NCBI GenBank assembly: GCA_017434525.1
Contig: JAFRFD010000086.1
Location: forward strand, 1 to 64,000
Source of the DNA: Methanobrevibacter sp.
Lineage (GTDB): Archaea; Methanobacteriota; Methanobacteria; Methanobacteriales; Methanobacteriaceae
DNA: 64,000 nt
Reading direction: 5' to 3'
Made by a program: the position numbers and the translations under genes. Under the pieces are notes generated by a model. It was not told the origin of the DNA, ran no database searches, and saw only the letters and a list, made by a program, of their open reading frames with translations. Below, piece after piece: positions 10,708-19,394 of the stretch. Numbering within the stretch: position 1 is the first letter of the stretch; the number at the start of each line of letters is the position of its first letter.

Positions 10708-12408
10708 ATGTATTTTGAAATTGAAAAGCAAGCTATTGAAGCTATTAATAAGGCATTAGACCAATATGATGTAGAAATTGATAGGGATTTCAAGTTGGAA
10801 TTCCCACCAAATCCTAATTTGGGAGATTTAGCAAGCACTATTGCTTTTGCACTTACCAAAAAATTAAGGACTTCACCTCCTGAAGTTGCAAAAGACTTAG
10901 TTGAAAAGATTGAAGTTCCGGAAATTTTTACTAAAGTTCAAAACTTTGGTCCTTATGTAAATTTCTTCATTGATTATGATAAGTTTTCTAAAATGCTTCT
11001 GGATAAAGTTGATGAAAATTACGGTCAACTTCCTGAATATGATGAAAAGATTGTTTTAGAACACACTTCAGCAAATCCTAATGGTCCATTACACATTGGA
11101 CATATTAGGAACTCTATTTTTGGAGATTCCCTTTCAAGATTATTGAAATTAGCTGGAAGAGATGTTGTAACCCAGTATTATGTAAATGATATGGGAAGAC
11201 AAATAGCTATTATTGTATGTGGTATAACTGAATGCGGCCTCAAGATTGAAGATTATGAGGGCGATAAAATTGACCATAAAATTGGAAAACTATACTTTGA
11301 TGCAAATAAGGCCGTAGAAGAAGATGAAGCTTTAAATGCAAAAGTAGATGAATTAATCCAAAAATATGAAGAAGGCGAAGATGAAGAGTTAAATAAAGTC
11401 TTTGAAGATGTAGTGTCAAAATGTATTAGTGGAATGAAGGAATCCCTTTTAAGAATGAATATTGTCCATGACGATTTCGTTTGGGAAGGCCAATTTGTAA
11501 GAAATGGAGAAGTTGATGATTTGGTTAATTATATTCAAAAAGAAGGATTCACAAGAGAAGATGACGTATTATACGTTGATTTAACTGACTTTAACATTGA
11601 AAAAGAGTTTGTTTTAAGAAGATCCAATGGCACTTCACTTTACTCTACAAGAGATTTGGCTTATCACAAATATAAAGCTACTTTAGGTGATACTGTCCTT
11701 GACATTTTAGGTTCAGACCATAAATTAGCAGCAAAACAAATTAAAGTAATTTTTGAAGAAATATTTAGGCAAGAAGCTCCTGAAGTAATATTCTACGAGT
11801 TCATTACTCTTCCCGAAGGTTCAATGTCAACAAGAAGAGGCAAGTTCGTATCTGTCGATGAATTGATTGATGAAGCTGTTTTAAGGGCTCATGATGAAAT
11901 CAAATCAAGAAATCCTGATTTAACAGAAGAAGAAATCGCACCTATGGCTGAAGAAATCGGTGTTGGAGCTATTAGGTTCTTCATTGCCAAATTGTCTCCA
12001 GAAAAACACTTGACATTTAAATGGGATGAAGCGTTAAGCTTTGAGAGAGGTTGTGCTTCTATTCAATATGCTCATGCAAGGGCATGCAAATTACTTAAAA
12101 AATCAGGTAAGGATGTAAGCACTTTAGAAGTCGCCGACGATTGGACTCCTGATGAAGCGGAACAAGACCTTGTAAGACAAATTGCAAAATTCCCACAGGT
12201 TGTTGAAGATTGCGCTAACAAAAAAAGAGTTCACAATATCACTCAATACTGTCAAGATTTAGCAGGTTCATTCAACAAGTTCTACAAATCAGAACAAGTT
12301 ATCGGGTCTGAATTAGAGGACACCAGATTAATTTTGGTTGATAGAGCTAAAACAACTATTAAAAACGCTTTAGATATTTTAGGTGTTTCAGCACCTGAAA
12401 AAATGTAG
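10708..12408 (+). CDS. argS: Arginyl-tRNA synthetase
   Basis: The 566-residue class I synthetase has an N-terminal Add1 domain for tRNA D-loop contact (about residues 1-90), the HIGH motif in PNGPLHIGHIRNS, and SMSTRRGKFVS in place of a canonical KMSKS, as in many ArgRS. The C-terminal helical anticodon-binding domain begins near residue 445 (IQYAHARACKLL). AAGGTGAG before the ATG is a strong ribosome-binding site. It is the last gene of the cbiC-hemL-signal peptidase-argS run and ends in a hairpin plus T-run. Confidence 0.97.
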   Translation: MYFEIEKQAIEAINKALDQYDVEIDRDFKLEFPPNPNLGDLASTIAFALTKKLRTSPPEVAKDLVEKIEVPEIFTKVQNFGPYVNFFIDYDKFSKMLLDKVDENYGQLPEYDEKIVLEHTSANPNGPLHIGHIRNSIFGDSLSRLLKLAGRDVVTQYYVNDMGRQIAIIVCGITECGLKIEDYEGDKIDHKIGKLYFDANKAVEEDEALNAKVDELIQKYEEGEDEELNKVFEDVVSKCISGMKESLLRMNIVHDDFVWEGQFVRNGEVDDLVNYIQKEGFTREDDVLYVDLTDFNIEKEFVLRRSNGTSLYSTRDLAYHKYKATLGDTVLDILGSDHKLAAKQIKVIFEEIFRQEAPEVIFYEFITLPEGSMSTRRGKFVSVDELIDEAVLRAHDEIKSRNPDLTEEEIAPMAEEIGVGAIRFFIAKLSPEKHLTFKWDEALSFERGCASIQYAHARACKLLKKSGKDVSTLEVADDWTPDEAEQDLVRQIAKFPQVVEDCANKKRVHNITQYCQDLAGSFNKFYKSEQVIGSELEDTRLILVDRAKTTIKNALDILGVSAPEKM

Positions 12409-12443
12409 ATGAGTAGTTTTAACTCATCTTTAATTCTTTTTTT
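12407..12443 (+). terminator. argS terminator hairpin
   Basis: AGATGAGT (12407-12414) pairs with ACTCATCT (12422-12429) around a 7-base loop, followed by a T-rich run to 12443. It overlaps the argS stop codon. The convergent nitroreductase gene ends at 12449. Confidence 0.7.
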
Positions 12444-12448
12444 TAAAC

Positions 12449-12982
12449 TTAATCCACAAATTGAATGTAATCTTCTTTTCTAGGTAATGGTTCCGGCGCT
12501 TCCATGTCCGGATAGCCTAAAACCACATGACCAATTCCCTCATAAGTTTCCGGAATTCCCCATTCTTTTAATAATTCTTTACCCTTTTCTGAAGCAAACT
12601 CTTCACGTGCTCTGTGAATCCAACAAGATCCAACACCAACTGCATGTGCCGCATTAACAAGTACAGATAGTACACTAGCTCCATCTTCAACATATGTTGG
12701 AAATTCACTATTTGCAAGAACAATCAAAAGGGTTTTTGCACCGTATAATGGGTCCATGTCTTCAGCCACGTCAACCGGGAAAAAGCTCCTGTTCCATGCG
12801 GAAAATTCTTTAATGGTTTCAGGGTTTTGAATCACAACAATTTTAGGTGATTGTGCACCTCTTCCTGTTGGAGCGTATGTTCCTGTTTCTAAAATCACTT
12901 TTAAATCTTCATCTGAGATTTGTTCATCTTTAAACTTTCTTATGCTTCTTCTTGTTTTTAAATCTTCGATTGTCTGGTTCAT
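12449..12982 (-). CDS. Nitroreductase-family flavoprotein
   Basis: The 177-residue protein opens with the family signature TRRSIRKFKDEQISDEDL, which contacts FMN phosphate, and has the APTGRGAQSPKIVVI loop and the C-terminal VVLGYPD. Family members are FMN-dependent NAD(P)H oxidoreductases acting on quinones, nitro compounds or other electrophiles. Its ATG overlaps the stop of the MarR gene in ATGA, so the two are coupled. In this operon with a MATE pump it may detoxify a compound that the pump also exports; that role is inferred. Confidence 0.85.
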   Translation of the reverse strand: MNQTIEDLKTRRSIRKFKDEQISDEDLKVILETGTYAPTGRGAQSPKIVVIQNPETIKEFSAWNRSFFPVDVAEDMDPLYGAKTLLIVLANSEFPTYVEDGASVLSVLVNAAHAVGVGSCWIHRAREEFASEKGKELLKEWGIPETYEGIGHVVLGYPDMEAPEPLPRKEDYIQFVD

Positions 12983-13392
12983 ATTAGGTCCTCACAAATT
13001 TTTATTAGTAATTTTTTAAAATCTTCAAATTCCTTTTTTGTTAAATTTTTTTTGATTAATTCATCCCATTCTTCATCATAATCCAATACTTTCTGAGCTA
13101 TTTTGGCACCTTCCTGAGTAACATTTATGATTTTTTTCCTTTTTTTGGGAGTTTTGGTAATCAATCCCTTTTTTTCAAGTTTATCTAAGTTCCTTGTTAC
13201 TGTACTCTCGTTTATATGTAAGTGACTTGCTAATTCTTCCTGACTCATGTTTTCATGTTTGTATACATTTATTAGAATAGGATATAACCCCGAACTCAGG
13301 TTTGCATCCTTTAACTTGTCATTAATGTGTGTGGTTTGTTTCCTGTGAAGAAGAGAAACAAGAGGGGATGTCGGAATATCCTCATCAAACAT
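12979..13392 (-). CDS. MarR-family transcriptional regulator
   Basis: This 137-residue winged-helix protein has the MarR layout: dimerisation helices at both ends, recognition region MSQEELASHLHINESTVTRN (about residues 55-75) and a Lys-rich wing (KKGLITKTPKKRKK). I start it at the ATG at 13392, which has AGAGGT properly spaced, rather than a GTG six bases upstream. It overlaps the MATE stop by 8 bases and the nitroreductase start by 4. The two palindromes upstream of the MATE gene are its most likely operators, making it an autorepressor released by a small molecule. Confidence 0.88.
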   Translation of the reverse strand: MFDEDIPTSPLVSLLHRKQTTHINDKLKDANLSSGLYPILINVYKHENMSQEELASHLHINESTVTRNLDKLEKKGLITKTPKKRKKIINVTQEGAKIAQKVLDYDEEWDELIKKNLTKKEFEDFKKLLIKICEDLI

Positions 13393-14752
13393 TTTCACTA
13401 CCTCTGATTAGTTTGTTAATGTAAAGTTCAATGCACGCATAACATATAAGGGATCCTATTCCTCCACCTAAAAGCATTCCGCAATATATTCCGAATTCTC
13501 CCATATTAAATGTAAATCCTAAAAGGTATGCAAAGACTAACACGAGTATAAATTCCCTAAATGTTGTTAATATAAATGATATTGTTCCTTTTCCAACTCC
13601 TTGAAAGACGTTACCCGCACTGGCACCAAATGGAACATACAGGATGAATAGACACATTAACTGTAGGAAACTTGCAATCAAAGGAGCCAAATCAGCACTG
13701 CTTTCTGAATATGAGAAAATTAATGCAATTTGATTAGCAAACACATTTAAGATTATACATACAATTATTGAAGCTATTAATGCAACTTTAACGGCATATC
13801 TTGCAGTAACTCGTAGGTTTTCGTATTTCCTGGCTCCATATGCCACTCCAGCCACTGATATTGCTGCGGTTCCAACACCGATTGCCGGAAGCATTCCAAT
13901 GTTAACTATTCTCCAACCTGCAGTATAAACCGCTACCGCAACTGGGCCTGATACGATAGTAAGCATATAGTTTACAAATATTGTTAAAACAGACAGTACT
14001 AACTGTTCTAGACTGGCCGGAATACCTACAACCAAAATATCTTTATACATTTTAAGCTCATTATGGAAATCTTTAAAGTTATATGAAAGATATGTGTCTT
14101 TTTTAACAAAAATCCAGTAAAACATTAAAAATAAACTTATAAGAGGTCCCAGTACTGTTGCTATTGCCGCTCCTTTAATTCCCATTCCTAAAGTGTAGAT
14201 AAATATCGGATCTAAAATCATGTTAATTATTGCGGCTAATGCGATTGGTAGTGTAGCTCTTTTTATATCTCCTTCAGCTCTAAATGCCCCTCCTACAATT
14301 GGAGGTATTAAAAGGGCGAATGTACATGAAAATATGATGAATCCATAGTCTGTAGCATAGTTTATCACGCTACTTGCTCCCATCATATTGAGCATAGGTT
14401 CCATTAGAATAACAAAGATTATTGAAATAATGACGGATACAACAACGCTTAAAATAAGGTTGTGTATTGCGGCATTGTTTGCTGAAGTTTTATCTTCCGC
14501 TCCAATATATCTTGATATTAGAGAGTTCCCACCAGCTCCCAATCCGTTTCCAAATCCAACTATAATCATAAATAATGGTGTGATATATCCAAGTGCAGCT
14601 AATGGTTCTGCACCAAGTCCCGCTACCCAAATACTGTCAATAATATTGTTCGCGAAAATTAAAAACATACTGGCTATAATAGGCAATGATAACTTATTGA
14701 TAGCTTTTTTAGGGTCTCCTGTAATCATTTCAATGTTTTCGTTTTTTTCCAT
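13385..14752 (-). CDS. MATE-family multidrug efflux transporter
   Basis: The 455-residue integral membrane protein has about 12 hydrophobic segments and the internal two-fold pattern of MATE transporters (for example GLGAEPLAALGYITPLF near residue 43). Such proteins export cationic drugs or dyes using Na+ or H+ gradients. It is the first gene of a three-gene operon with a MarR regulator and a nitroreductase. GAGGTAG before the ATG is the ribosome-binding site. Two palindromic sites lie 15-47 bases upstream of the start. Confidence 0.92.
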   Translation of the reverse strand: MEKNENIEMITGDPKKAINKLSLPIIASMFLIFANNIIDSIWVAGLGAEPLAALGYITPLFMIIVGFGNGLGAGGNSLISRYIGAEDKTSANNAAIHNLILSVVVSVIISIIFVILMEPMLNMMGASSVINYATDYGFIIFSCTFALLIPPIVGGAFRAEGDIKRATLPIALAAIINMILDPIFIYTLGMGIKGAAIATVLGPLISLFLMFYWIFVKKDTYLSYNFKDFHNELKMYKDILVVGIPASLEQLVLSVLTIFVNYMLTIVSGPVAVAVYTAGWRIVNIGMLPAIGVGTAAISVAGVAYGARKYENLRVTARYAVKVALIASIIVCIILNVFANQIALIFSYSESSADLAPLIASFLQLMCLFILYVPFGASAGNVFQGVGKGTISFILTTFREFILVLVFAYLLGFTFNMGEFGIYCGMLLGGGIGSLICYACIELYINKLIRGSENV

Positions 14753-14766
14753 AATCTACCTCATTC

Positions 14767-14799
14767 TTGCATATGCAATTATACTCTTGTATATGCAAG
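14767..14799 (-). promoter_or_regulatory. Paired palindromic operator of the MATE-MarR-nitroreductase operon
   Basis: TTGCATATGCAA (14767-14778) is a perfect 12-base palindrome. CTTGTATATGCAAG (14786-14799) is a 14-base palindrome with one mismatched pair. Their centres are 20 bases apart, about two helix turns, so two dimers would bind on the same face of the DNA. Read on the minus strand they lie just downstream of a TATA-like TTTAAATA, over the expected transcription start, and upstream of the MATE ribosome-binding site. Binding by the operon's own MarR protein is inferred. Confidence 0.75.
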
Positions 14800-14860
14800 T
14801 GTTAGTATTTAAAGTTAATGGAAGAATTTCAAAAAAAGATAAAAAGAGTAGAAAAGGCAG

Positions 14861-15406
14861 TTATTCTAAACTACCATTAACAACATTTGGTTTGTTATTT
14901 TCTATATAATTGGCATCTAAACCATCATTTTGTCCGCCTTGAATTATATTGTTTGAACTACTGCTTTGTCCATTATTTGAAGTATTTTGAGTGGTATAAG
15001 AAGTACTTTCATATGAATCTGAAGTTTTAGAAGCATCACCAATAGTTATTGCTTGATTTGCACTACAACCATTGTGTTTTTCGTCACCTTCATATTTAAC
15101 AATTATACTGTAATTACCGTCGGCTTCTTCATTTAAAACTAAAGCTCCTCTTCCTTGACTATCTGTAGTTATGGTAAAACTTTGCTTTTTCCCGTTACCT
15201 TCAAAAGTGATGCTTATAGTTTGACCTGCAAGCACATTTCCTTGAGCGTCTTTAAGTTCAAATTCTACTTGGTCTCCATTTTCTAAGCTAGTATTGCTTA
15301 AGAAAGTAATTTGTGTATCGCTTTTAACACCACTTGAGAATACAATTAGTCCTCCAAGAATAATTAAAACAATAATTATGAGAGCGATTATTATTTTCCT
15401 TTTCAT
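14861..15406 (-). CDS. Membrane-anchored protein with one Ig-like domain
   Basis: The 181-residue protein has an N-terminal hydrophobic segment (residues 5-26, uncleaved anchor or signal), an Ig-like beta domain at about 30-125 (the pattern AGQTISITFEGNGKKQ then TDSQGRGALVLN is that of Big/invasin-like repeats in methanobacterial adhesins) and a Ser/Asn/Thr/Gln-rich tail. It probably faces outward as a small surface protein. GGTGATTC precedes the ATG. It follows the MATE operon on the same strand but has its own upstream region. No specific partner is known. Confidence 0.6.
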   Translation of the reverse strand: MKRKIIIALIIIVLIILGGLIVFSSGVKSDTQITFLSNTSLENGDQVEFELKDAQGNVLAGQTISITFEGNGKKQSFTITTDSQGRGALVLNEEADGNYSIIVKYEGDEKHNGCSANQAITIGDASKTSDSYESTSYTTQNTSNNGQSSSSNNIIQGGQNDGLDANYIENNKPNVVNGSLE

Positions 15407-15529
15407 TGAATCACCTTTATTACAATTTCTTTAAAATTGTATATATACTATTTGAATTTAGTATTGCAATATAAAATATAATTTTAAATATTTATAAAAA
15501 CATATCTTAAACTAATAGGAGACTATATT

Positions 15530-16840
15530 ATGAAAGTTTTAGTTGTTGGAACCGGTGCCCGTGAACATGCTATTGCTGATGCCTTAAAAGATGATGTGGA
15601 ATTATATTGTTATATGAGTAAGGTTAACCCAGGAATGTCTAAAATTGCTGAATTTAAGCAAGGTGATGAAGGGGAAGTTGAAAAAGTAGCAGAATTTGCT
15701 GTTGAAAATGATATTGAGATTGCATTCATTGGTCCTGAAGCTCCACTCGGAAAAGGAATTGTCGATGAGCTTCAAAAAAATGGAATTAAATGTGTTGGAC
15801 CAACTCAAAGTGCAGCAAGAATTGAAACTGATAAATCATTCATGAGAAAACTCTTTGAAGATTATGAAATCGAAGGATCACTCGTTTACAAAGTCTTTGA
15901 CAACTCTGAAGACGTATCCAAATTCTTGGATGAATTTGACAAGGATGTCGTTGTAAAACCTGTTGGATTAACAGGGGGTAAAGGAGTTAAGATTGTGGGT
16001 GACCACTTAAAAGATAATGAAGAAGCAAAAGAATACTCATGTGAAGTAATTGATAATGTTATGGGTGGATTTGCTCAGGTAATTATCGAAGAGAGATTGA
16101 TTGGTGAGGAATTTACCATCCAGGCATTTTGTGATGGTGAACACTTAGCCCCAATGCCTGCAGCACAGGACCATCCTCATGCATTTGAAGGAGATGTCGG
16201 TGCAATTACTGGAGGTATGGGTTCATACTCTGACGTTGGAGGACTATTACCATTTTTAACTCAAGAAGATTATGATAAAGCAGTGGAAATAATGAAAGCT
16301 ACCTTAAAAGCTATTGCTGAGGAAGCAGAACCATACAAAGGTATCTTATATGGTCAATTCATGCTGACAGCTGACGGCCCTAGATTGATAGAATACAATG
16401 CAAGATTTGGTGATCCTGAAGCAATGAACGTTTTACCACTATTAAAAACTCCATTGGTTGATATTTGCCAGGCCATTGTTGATGGTACTCTTGAAAAGGC
16501 CGAATTTGAAGATAAAGCTAGTGTATGTAAATACATAGTGCCTGATGGATATCCAGAAACAGAATATGCTGGAGAATTAATAGAAGTGGATGAAAAAGCT
16601 ATTGAAGATTTAGGTGCTAAAGTATTCTATGCGGCAGTATCTGAAGAAGATGATGGAATTCATTTGTCCGGTTCAAGAGCATTAGGAATTGTAGCTAGTG
16701 GAGATTCCATTGAAGAAGCTGAGAAAATAGCTGAAAAAGCATGTGAATTTGTAAAAGGTAATGTTTACCACAGAAGGGATGTTGGTACAACAGAACTTGT
16801 TAATAAACGTGTTGAACATATGAAAGAAATTTTAAACTAA
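15530..16840 (+). CDS. purD: Phosphoribosylamine-glycine ligase (GAR synthetase)
   Basis: PurD joins glycine to phosphoribosylamine with ATP, the second step of purine synthesis. The 436-residue protein has the N-terminal [17 protein letters not shown] motif, [14 protein letters not shown], an ATP-grasp core with [13 protein letters not shown] and [15 protein letters not shown], and the small C-terminal domain ending [17 protein letters not shown] before the ATG is the ribosome-binding site. It appears to be monocistronic and ends in a T-rich run. Confidence 0.97.
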   Translation: MKVLVVGTGAREHAIADALKDDVELYCYMSKVNPGMSKIAEFKQGDEGEVEKVAEFAVENDIEIAFIGPEAPLGKGIVDELQKNGIKCVGPTQSAARIETDKSFMRKLFEDYEIEGSLVYKVFDNSEDVSKFLDEFDKDVVVKPVGLTGGKGVKIVGDHLKDNEEAKEYSCEVIDNVMGGFAQVIIEERLIGEEFTIQAFCDGEHLAPMPAAQDHPHAFEGDVGAITGGMGSYSDVGGLLPFLTQEDYDKAVEIMKATLKAIAEEAEPYKGILYGQFMLTADGPRLIEYNARFGDPEAMNVLPLLKTPLVDICQAIVDGTLEKAEFEDKASVCKYIVPDGYPETEYAGELIEVDEKAIEDLGAKVFYAAVSEEDDGIHLSGSRALGIVASGDSIEEAEKIAEKACEFVKGNVYHRRDVGTTELVNKRVEHMKEILN

Positions 16841-16874
16841 ATTTCTTTTATCTTTTTTTATTTCATCTGATATT

Positions 16875-17720
16875 ATGCCAGATAAATCCAGTGATTATGA
16901 AAAATATAAGGCTTTAGAACAGTTGAAGTCAGAAATAGACAGTCAAATCAGAAATCTAGAAGAGACAACTGATGAAAAAACTATTGAAAAAATCAATAAA
17001 CTTAAAAGCCGTCTTGATGAAGAGACTGATAATAAAACCGTTGATGAAAATTTAAAATATTTGAAAAAATTTAACAAACGTTTAAGCTATTTTGAAAGAT
17101 TTAAGTTATCTTTTGAAAGAAATATTGATATTAATCCTGGACGATTATTGGGCCTGACAGATGGTATTTTTGGAATGGTAATGACACTTTTGGTTTTTGG
17201 TATTGCCCTTCCTGAAATGTTGATAACTACATATTCTGATTTTATTTTATTTATCTCAACTTTAGCCCCAACTATTGGTGTTACTATAGTTAGTTTTGTT
17301 TTAATAAGTTCATTTTGGATTTATCATCATGAATTTATCAAAGTAAAAAGTCTTAATATTCCTTATTTATGGTTGAATATATTCTTTTTAATTTGTATTT
17401 CATTTATTCCATTCACGACTTCCTTAATAGGTAATTATTCTCACTTTTTCCTATCTGAAGCATTGTTTGGTTTAAATATATTTTTAACAATTGTAGCATT
17501 CATGTTAATGTATTATTATGCATATAAAAGGAATTTTCTTGATCCAATGCCTTCAAAAAAAGAAGTTAGTCGTGTTGCACATACTTTCTATATAATTATG
17601 GGTTTGACTGTTATTGTAAATCTCTTGGACTTCAATGTTTCCAGCAGCTTCATTTATTTATTTTTATTAGTCCCAGTGGTTTCTACAGTTAGGGACATAC
17701 TCTTTAGAATGCAATCATAG
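16875..17720 (+). CDS. TMEM175/DUF1211-like membrane protein with N-terminal coiled coil
   Basis: Residues 1-75 are highly charged and predicted coiled coil (Lys/Glu-rich). From about residue 90 the sequence RLLGLTDGIFGMVMTLLVFG matches the first helix of the TMEM175 (DUF1211) family, whose usual motif is Arg-x-x-x-Phe-Ser-Asp; here Phe-Ser is Leu-Thr and Asp is kept. About six membrane segments follow to residue 280. Family members include lysosomal and prokaryotic K+ channels. The changed FSD motif makes channel function uncertain. It lies 34 bases after purD without an evident link. Confidence 0.65.
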   Translation: MPDKSSDYEKYKALEQLKSEIDSQIRNLEETTDEKTIEKINKLKSRLDEETDNKTVDENLKYLKKFNKRLSYFERFKLSFERNIDINPGRLLGLTDGIFGMVMTLLVFGIALPEMLITTYSDFILFISTLAPTIGVTIVSFVLISSFWIYHHEFIKVKSLNIPYLWLNIFFLICISFIPFTTSLIGNYSHFFLSEALFGLNIFLTIVAFMLMYYYAYKRNFLDPMPSKKEVSRVAHTFYIIMGLTVIVNLLDFNVSSSFIYLFLLVPVVSTVRDILFRMQS

Positions 17721-17782
17721 AAACATTTAATATCTATATTTTACAAATATTCTTTTTTACACTATATAAAAGGGGAATTTAA

Positions 17783-18691
17783 ATGGGTAGTTTATTATCT
17801 ATTTGTGATATTAAAGAAGATGTTAGACATATTCTAGATTTGGCTATTAAAATCAAAGCGGGAGAGATGGAAGAAAAGCCTCTTGAAGGTAAAACATTAG
17901 CAATGATATTTCAAAAATCATCAACAAGAACTAGGGTTTCTTTTGATGTTGGAATGTATCAATTAGGTGGAAGGGCTATTTTTTTATCATCTAATGACCT
18001 GCAAATGGGAAGAGGAGAACCTATTTCAGACACTGCAAAAGTTTTAAGCCGTTTCGTTGATGGAATAATGATTCGTGCTGTAGAACACGACGATGTTGTG
18101 GAGCTAGCTAAATATTCTGATGTTCCTGTTATCAGCGGATTGACTAACATTGAACACCCTTGCCAAGCGCTTGCCGACATGTTGACAATTAAAGAACATT
18201 TAGGTGATTGGGATGGTAAGAAAATCTGCTTTGTCGGTGATGGAAATAATGTATGTAATTCCCTTTTATTGATTGCTCCACTCCTTGGAATGGACATGTC
18301 TGTCGCTTGCCCAAAAGGTTACGAACCACCTGAAGATATTTTAAAAACCGCTAACGAATGGGCAGATGAAAATAACACTCAAATCACAGTCACTGATGAT
18401 ATTGGAGTTGCTCTTGAAAATGTTGATGTAGTTTACACTGATGTTTGGGTAAGCATGGGTGATGAAGCTGAAGCAAAACAAAGAGAAATAGATTTAGCTC
18501 CTTTCCAAGTGAATGAGGATTTAATGAGTTTAGCCAACGATGGAGCCATATTTATGCATTGTTTACCTGCAATTAGAGGTCAGGAAGTTACAGCAGATGT
18601 CATTGATGGCGATCAATCTGTAATTTATGATGAAGCAGAAAACAGAATGCATGCTCAAAAAGCTGTTTTATATTATTATATGAAAGATTAA
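17783..18691 (+). CDS. argF: Ornithine carbamoyltransferase
   Basis: ArgF makes citrulline from ornithine and carbamoyl phosphate in arginine synthesis. The 302-residue protein shows the carbamoyl-phosphate site KSSTRTRVSFDVGMYQLGG, the HPCQALADMLTI block, SMGDEAE for ornithine binding and HCLPAIRG with the catalytic Cys. GGGGAATTT is the ribosome-binding site. It stands alone and runs into a T-rich end convergent with the zinc-ribbon gene. Confidence 0.97.
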   Translation: MGSLLSICDIKEDVRHILDLAIKIKAGEMEEKPLEGKTLAMIFQKSSTRTRVSFDVGMYQLGGRAIFLSSNDLQMGRGEPISDTAKVLSRFVDGIMIRAVEHDDVVELAKYSDVPVISGLTNIEHPCQALADMLTIKEHLGDWDGKKICFVGDGNNVCNSLLLIAPLLGMDMSVACPKGYEPPEDILKTANEWADENNTQITVTDDIGVALENVDVVYTDVWVSMGDEAEAKQREIDLAPFQVNEDLMSLANDGAIFMHCLPAIRGQEVTADVIDGDQSVIYDEAENRMHAQKAVLYYYMKD

Positions 18692-18713
18692 ATCCTTAAC
18701 TCTAAATCTTTTT

Positions 18714-18974
18714 TTAAATTCCACTGAACAGTGCGGAAATAATAAATACTACAATTAAACCTAGACAACAACAGCCTATCCACATTGAACTGTCAGAGGA
18801 ACTGCTTGATGTAGTGGTTGCAGTCTTGTGTGTACTTTGATGAGTATTTTGATTATTTATTGGTTCTTCAATTATTTCAACTTTTTTAGCTTTTTCTTCT
18901 TTTAGTAATGCACCACAATTTTTACAGTATTTTGCTTCTTCTGGATTGTCTTCTCCACATTTATAACAAAACAT
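18714..18974 (-). CDS. Zinc-ribbon protein with C-terminal membrane anchor
   Basis: This 86-residue protein has an N-terminal zinc ribbon (CYKCGEDNPEEAKYCKNCGA: two CxxC knuckles at residues 3-6 and 17-20), a charged and Ser/Thr-rich linker and one C-terminal membrane helix (WIGCCCLGLIVVFII). The ribbon would face the cytoplasm. Function is unknown; such proteins are common in methanogens. Its start overlaps the DUF2085 gene by 14 bases, and AGAGGG upstream is the ribosome-binding site, so the two are coexpressed. Confidence 0.7.
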   Translation of the reverse strand: MFCYKCGEDNPEEAKYCKNCGALLKEEKAKKVEIIEEPINNQNTHQSTHKTATTTSSSSSDSSMWIGCCCLGLIVVFIISALFSGI

Positions 18975-19296
18975 TTAAAATCCCTCTAATTACTATTTTT
19001 AAAAATATTATTAAACCAATTCCACCAATGAAACCTGTAATGAATCTTAGGGTATTTGTACTCTCCCTTGGACCAAAATATTGTGTAAAACCATCGATTG
19101 CCACGGGAATCATTAATGCCATTGAAATTATCAAGACATTGATATTATAGTTGAACTTGAAGAAGTGATTCCATACTAAAAACACAGCTAAACCAGTATA
19201 AAATCCAGTACATCTCGCACAAACCGGAAATTGATGGTCTTTAATAAAGAAGCTTCTTTCAGGCATCCTATGACAAATATATTTTGTTAATTCCAT
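18961..19296 (-). CDS. DUF2085 membrane protein
   Basis: The 111-residue protein begins with a Cys/His-rich segment (ICHRMPERSFFIKDHQFPVC then ARCTGFYTG) that is the hallmark of DUF2085, followed by three membrane helices. The conserved Cys and His residues could bind a metal. Function of the family is unknown. It is the first gene of a two-gene unit with the zinc-ribbon membrane protein, so both may act at the membrane together. Confidence 0.75.
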   Translation of the reverse strand: MELTKYICHRMPERSFFIKDHQFPVCARCTGFYTGLAVFLVWNHFFKFNYNINVLIISMALMIPVAIDGFTQYFGPRESTNTLRFITGFIGGIGLIIFLKIVIRGILNVLL

Positions 19297-19394
19297 GATA
19301 TCAACACAAGTTTAGTACATTAATTATATTTTCAATAATTATATATATTTTTGTATTCATAAGTTATTGTATAATATATAAAAAGGTTATTACA

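Noticed and set aside
12449-14752. Nitroreductase-MarR-MATE operon as a recent transfer
   Set aside because: Base composition and codon use look like the neighbours; nothing in the flanks suggests insertion.
14388-14909. 173-codon plus-strand frame opposite the MATE gene
   Set aside because: Hydrophobic antisense of membrane segments; the MATE frame on the other strand explains the sequence and has an operator and ribosome-binding site.
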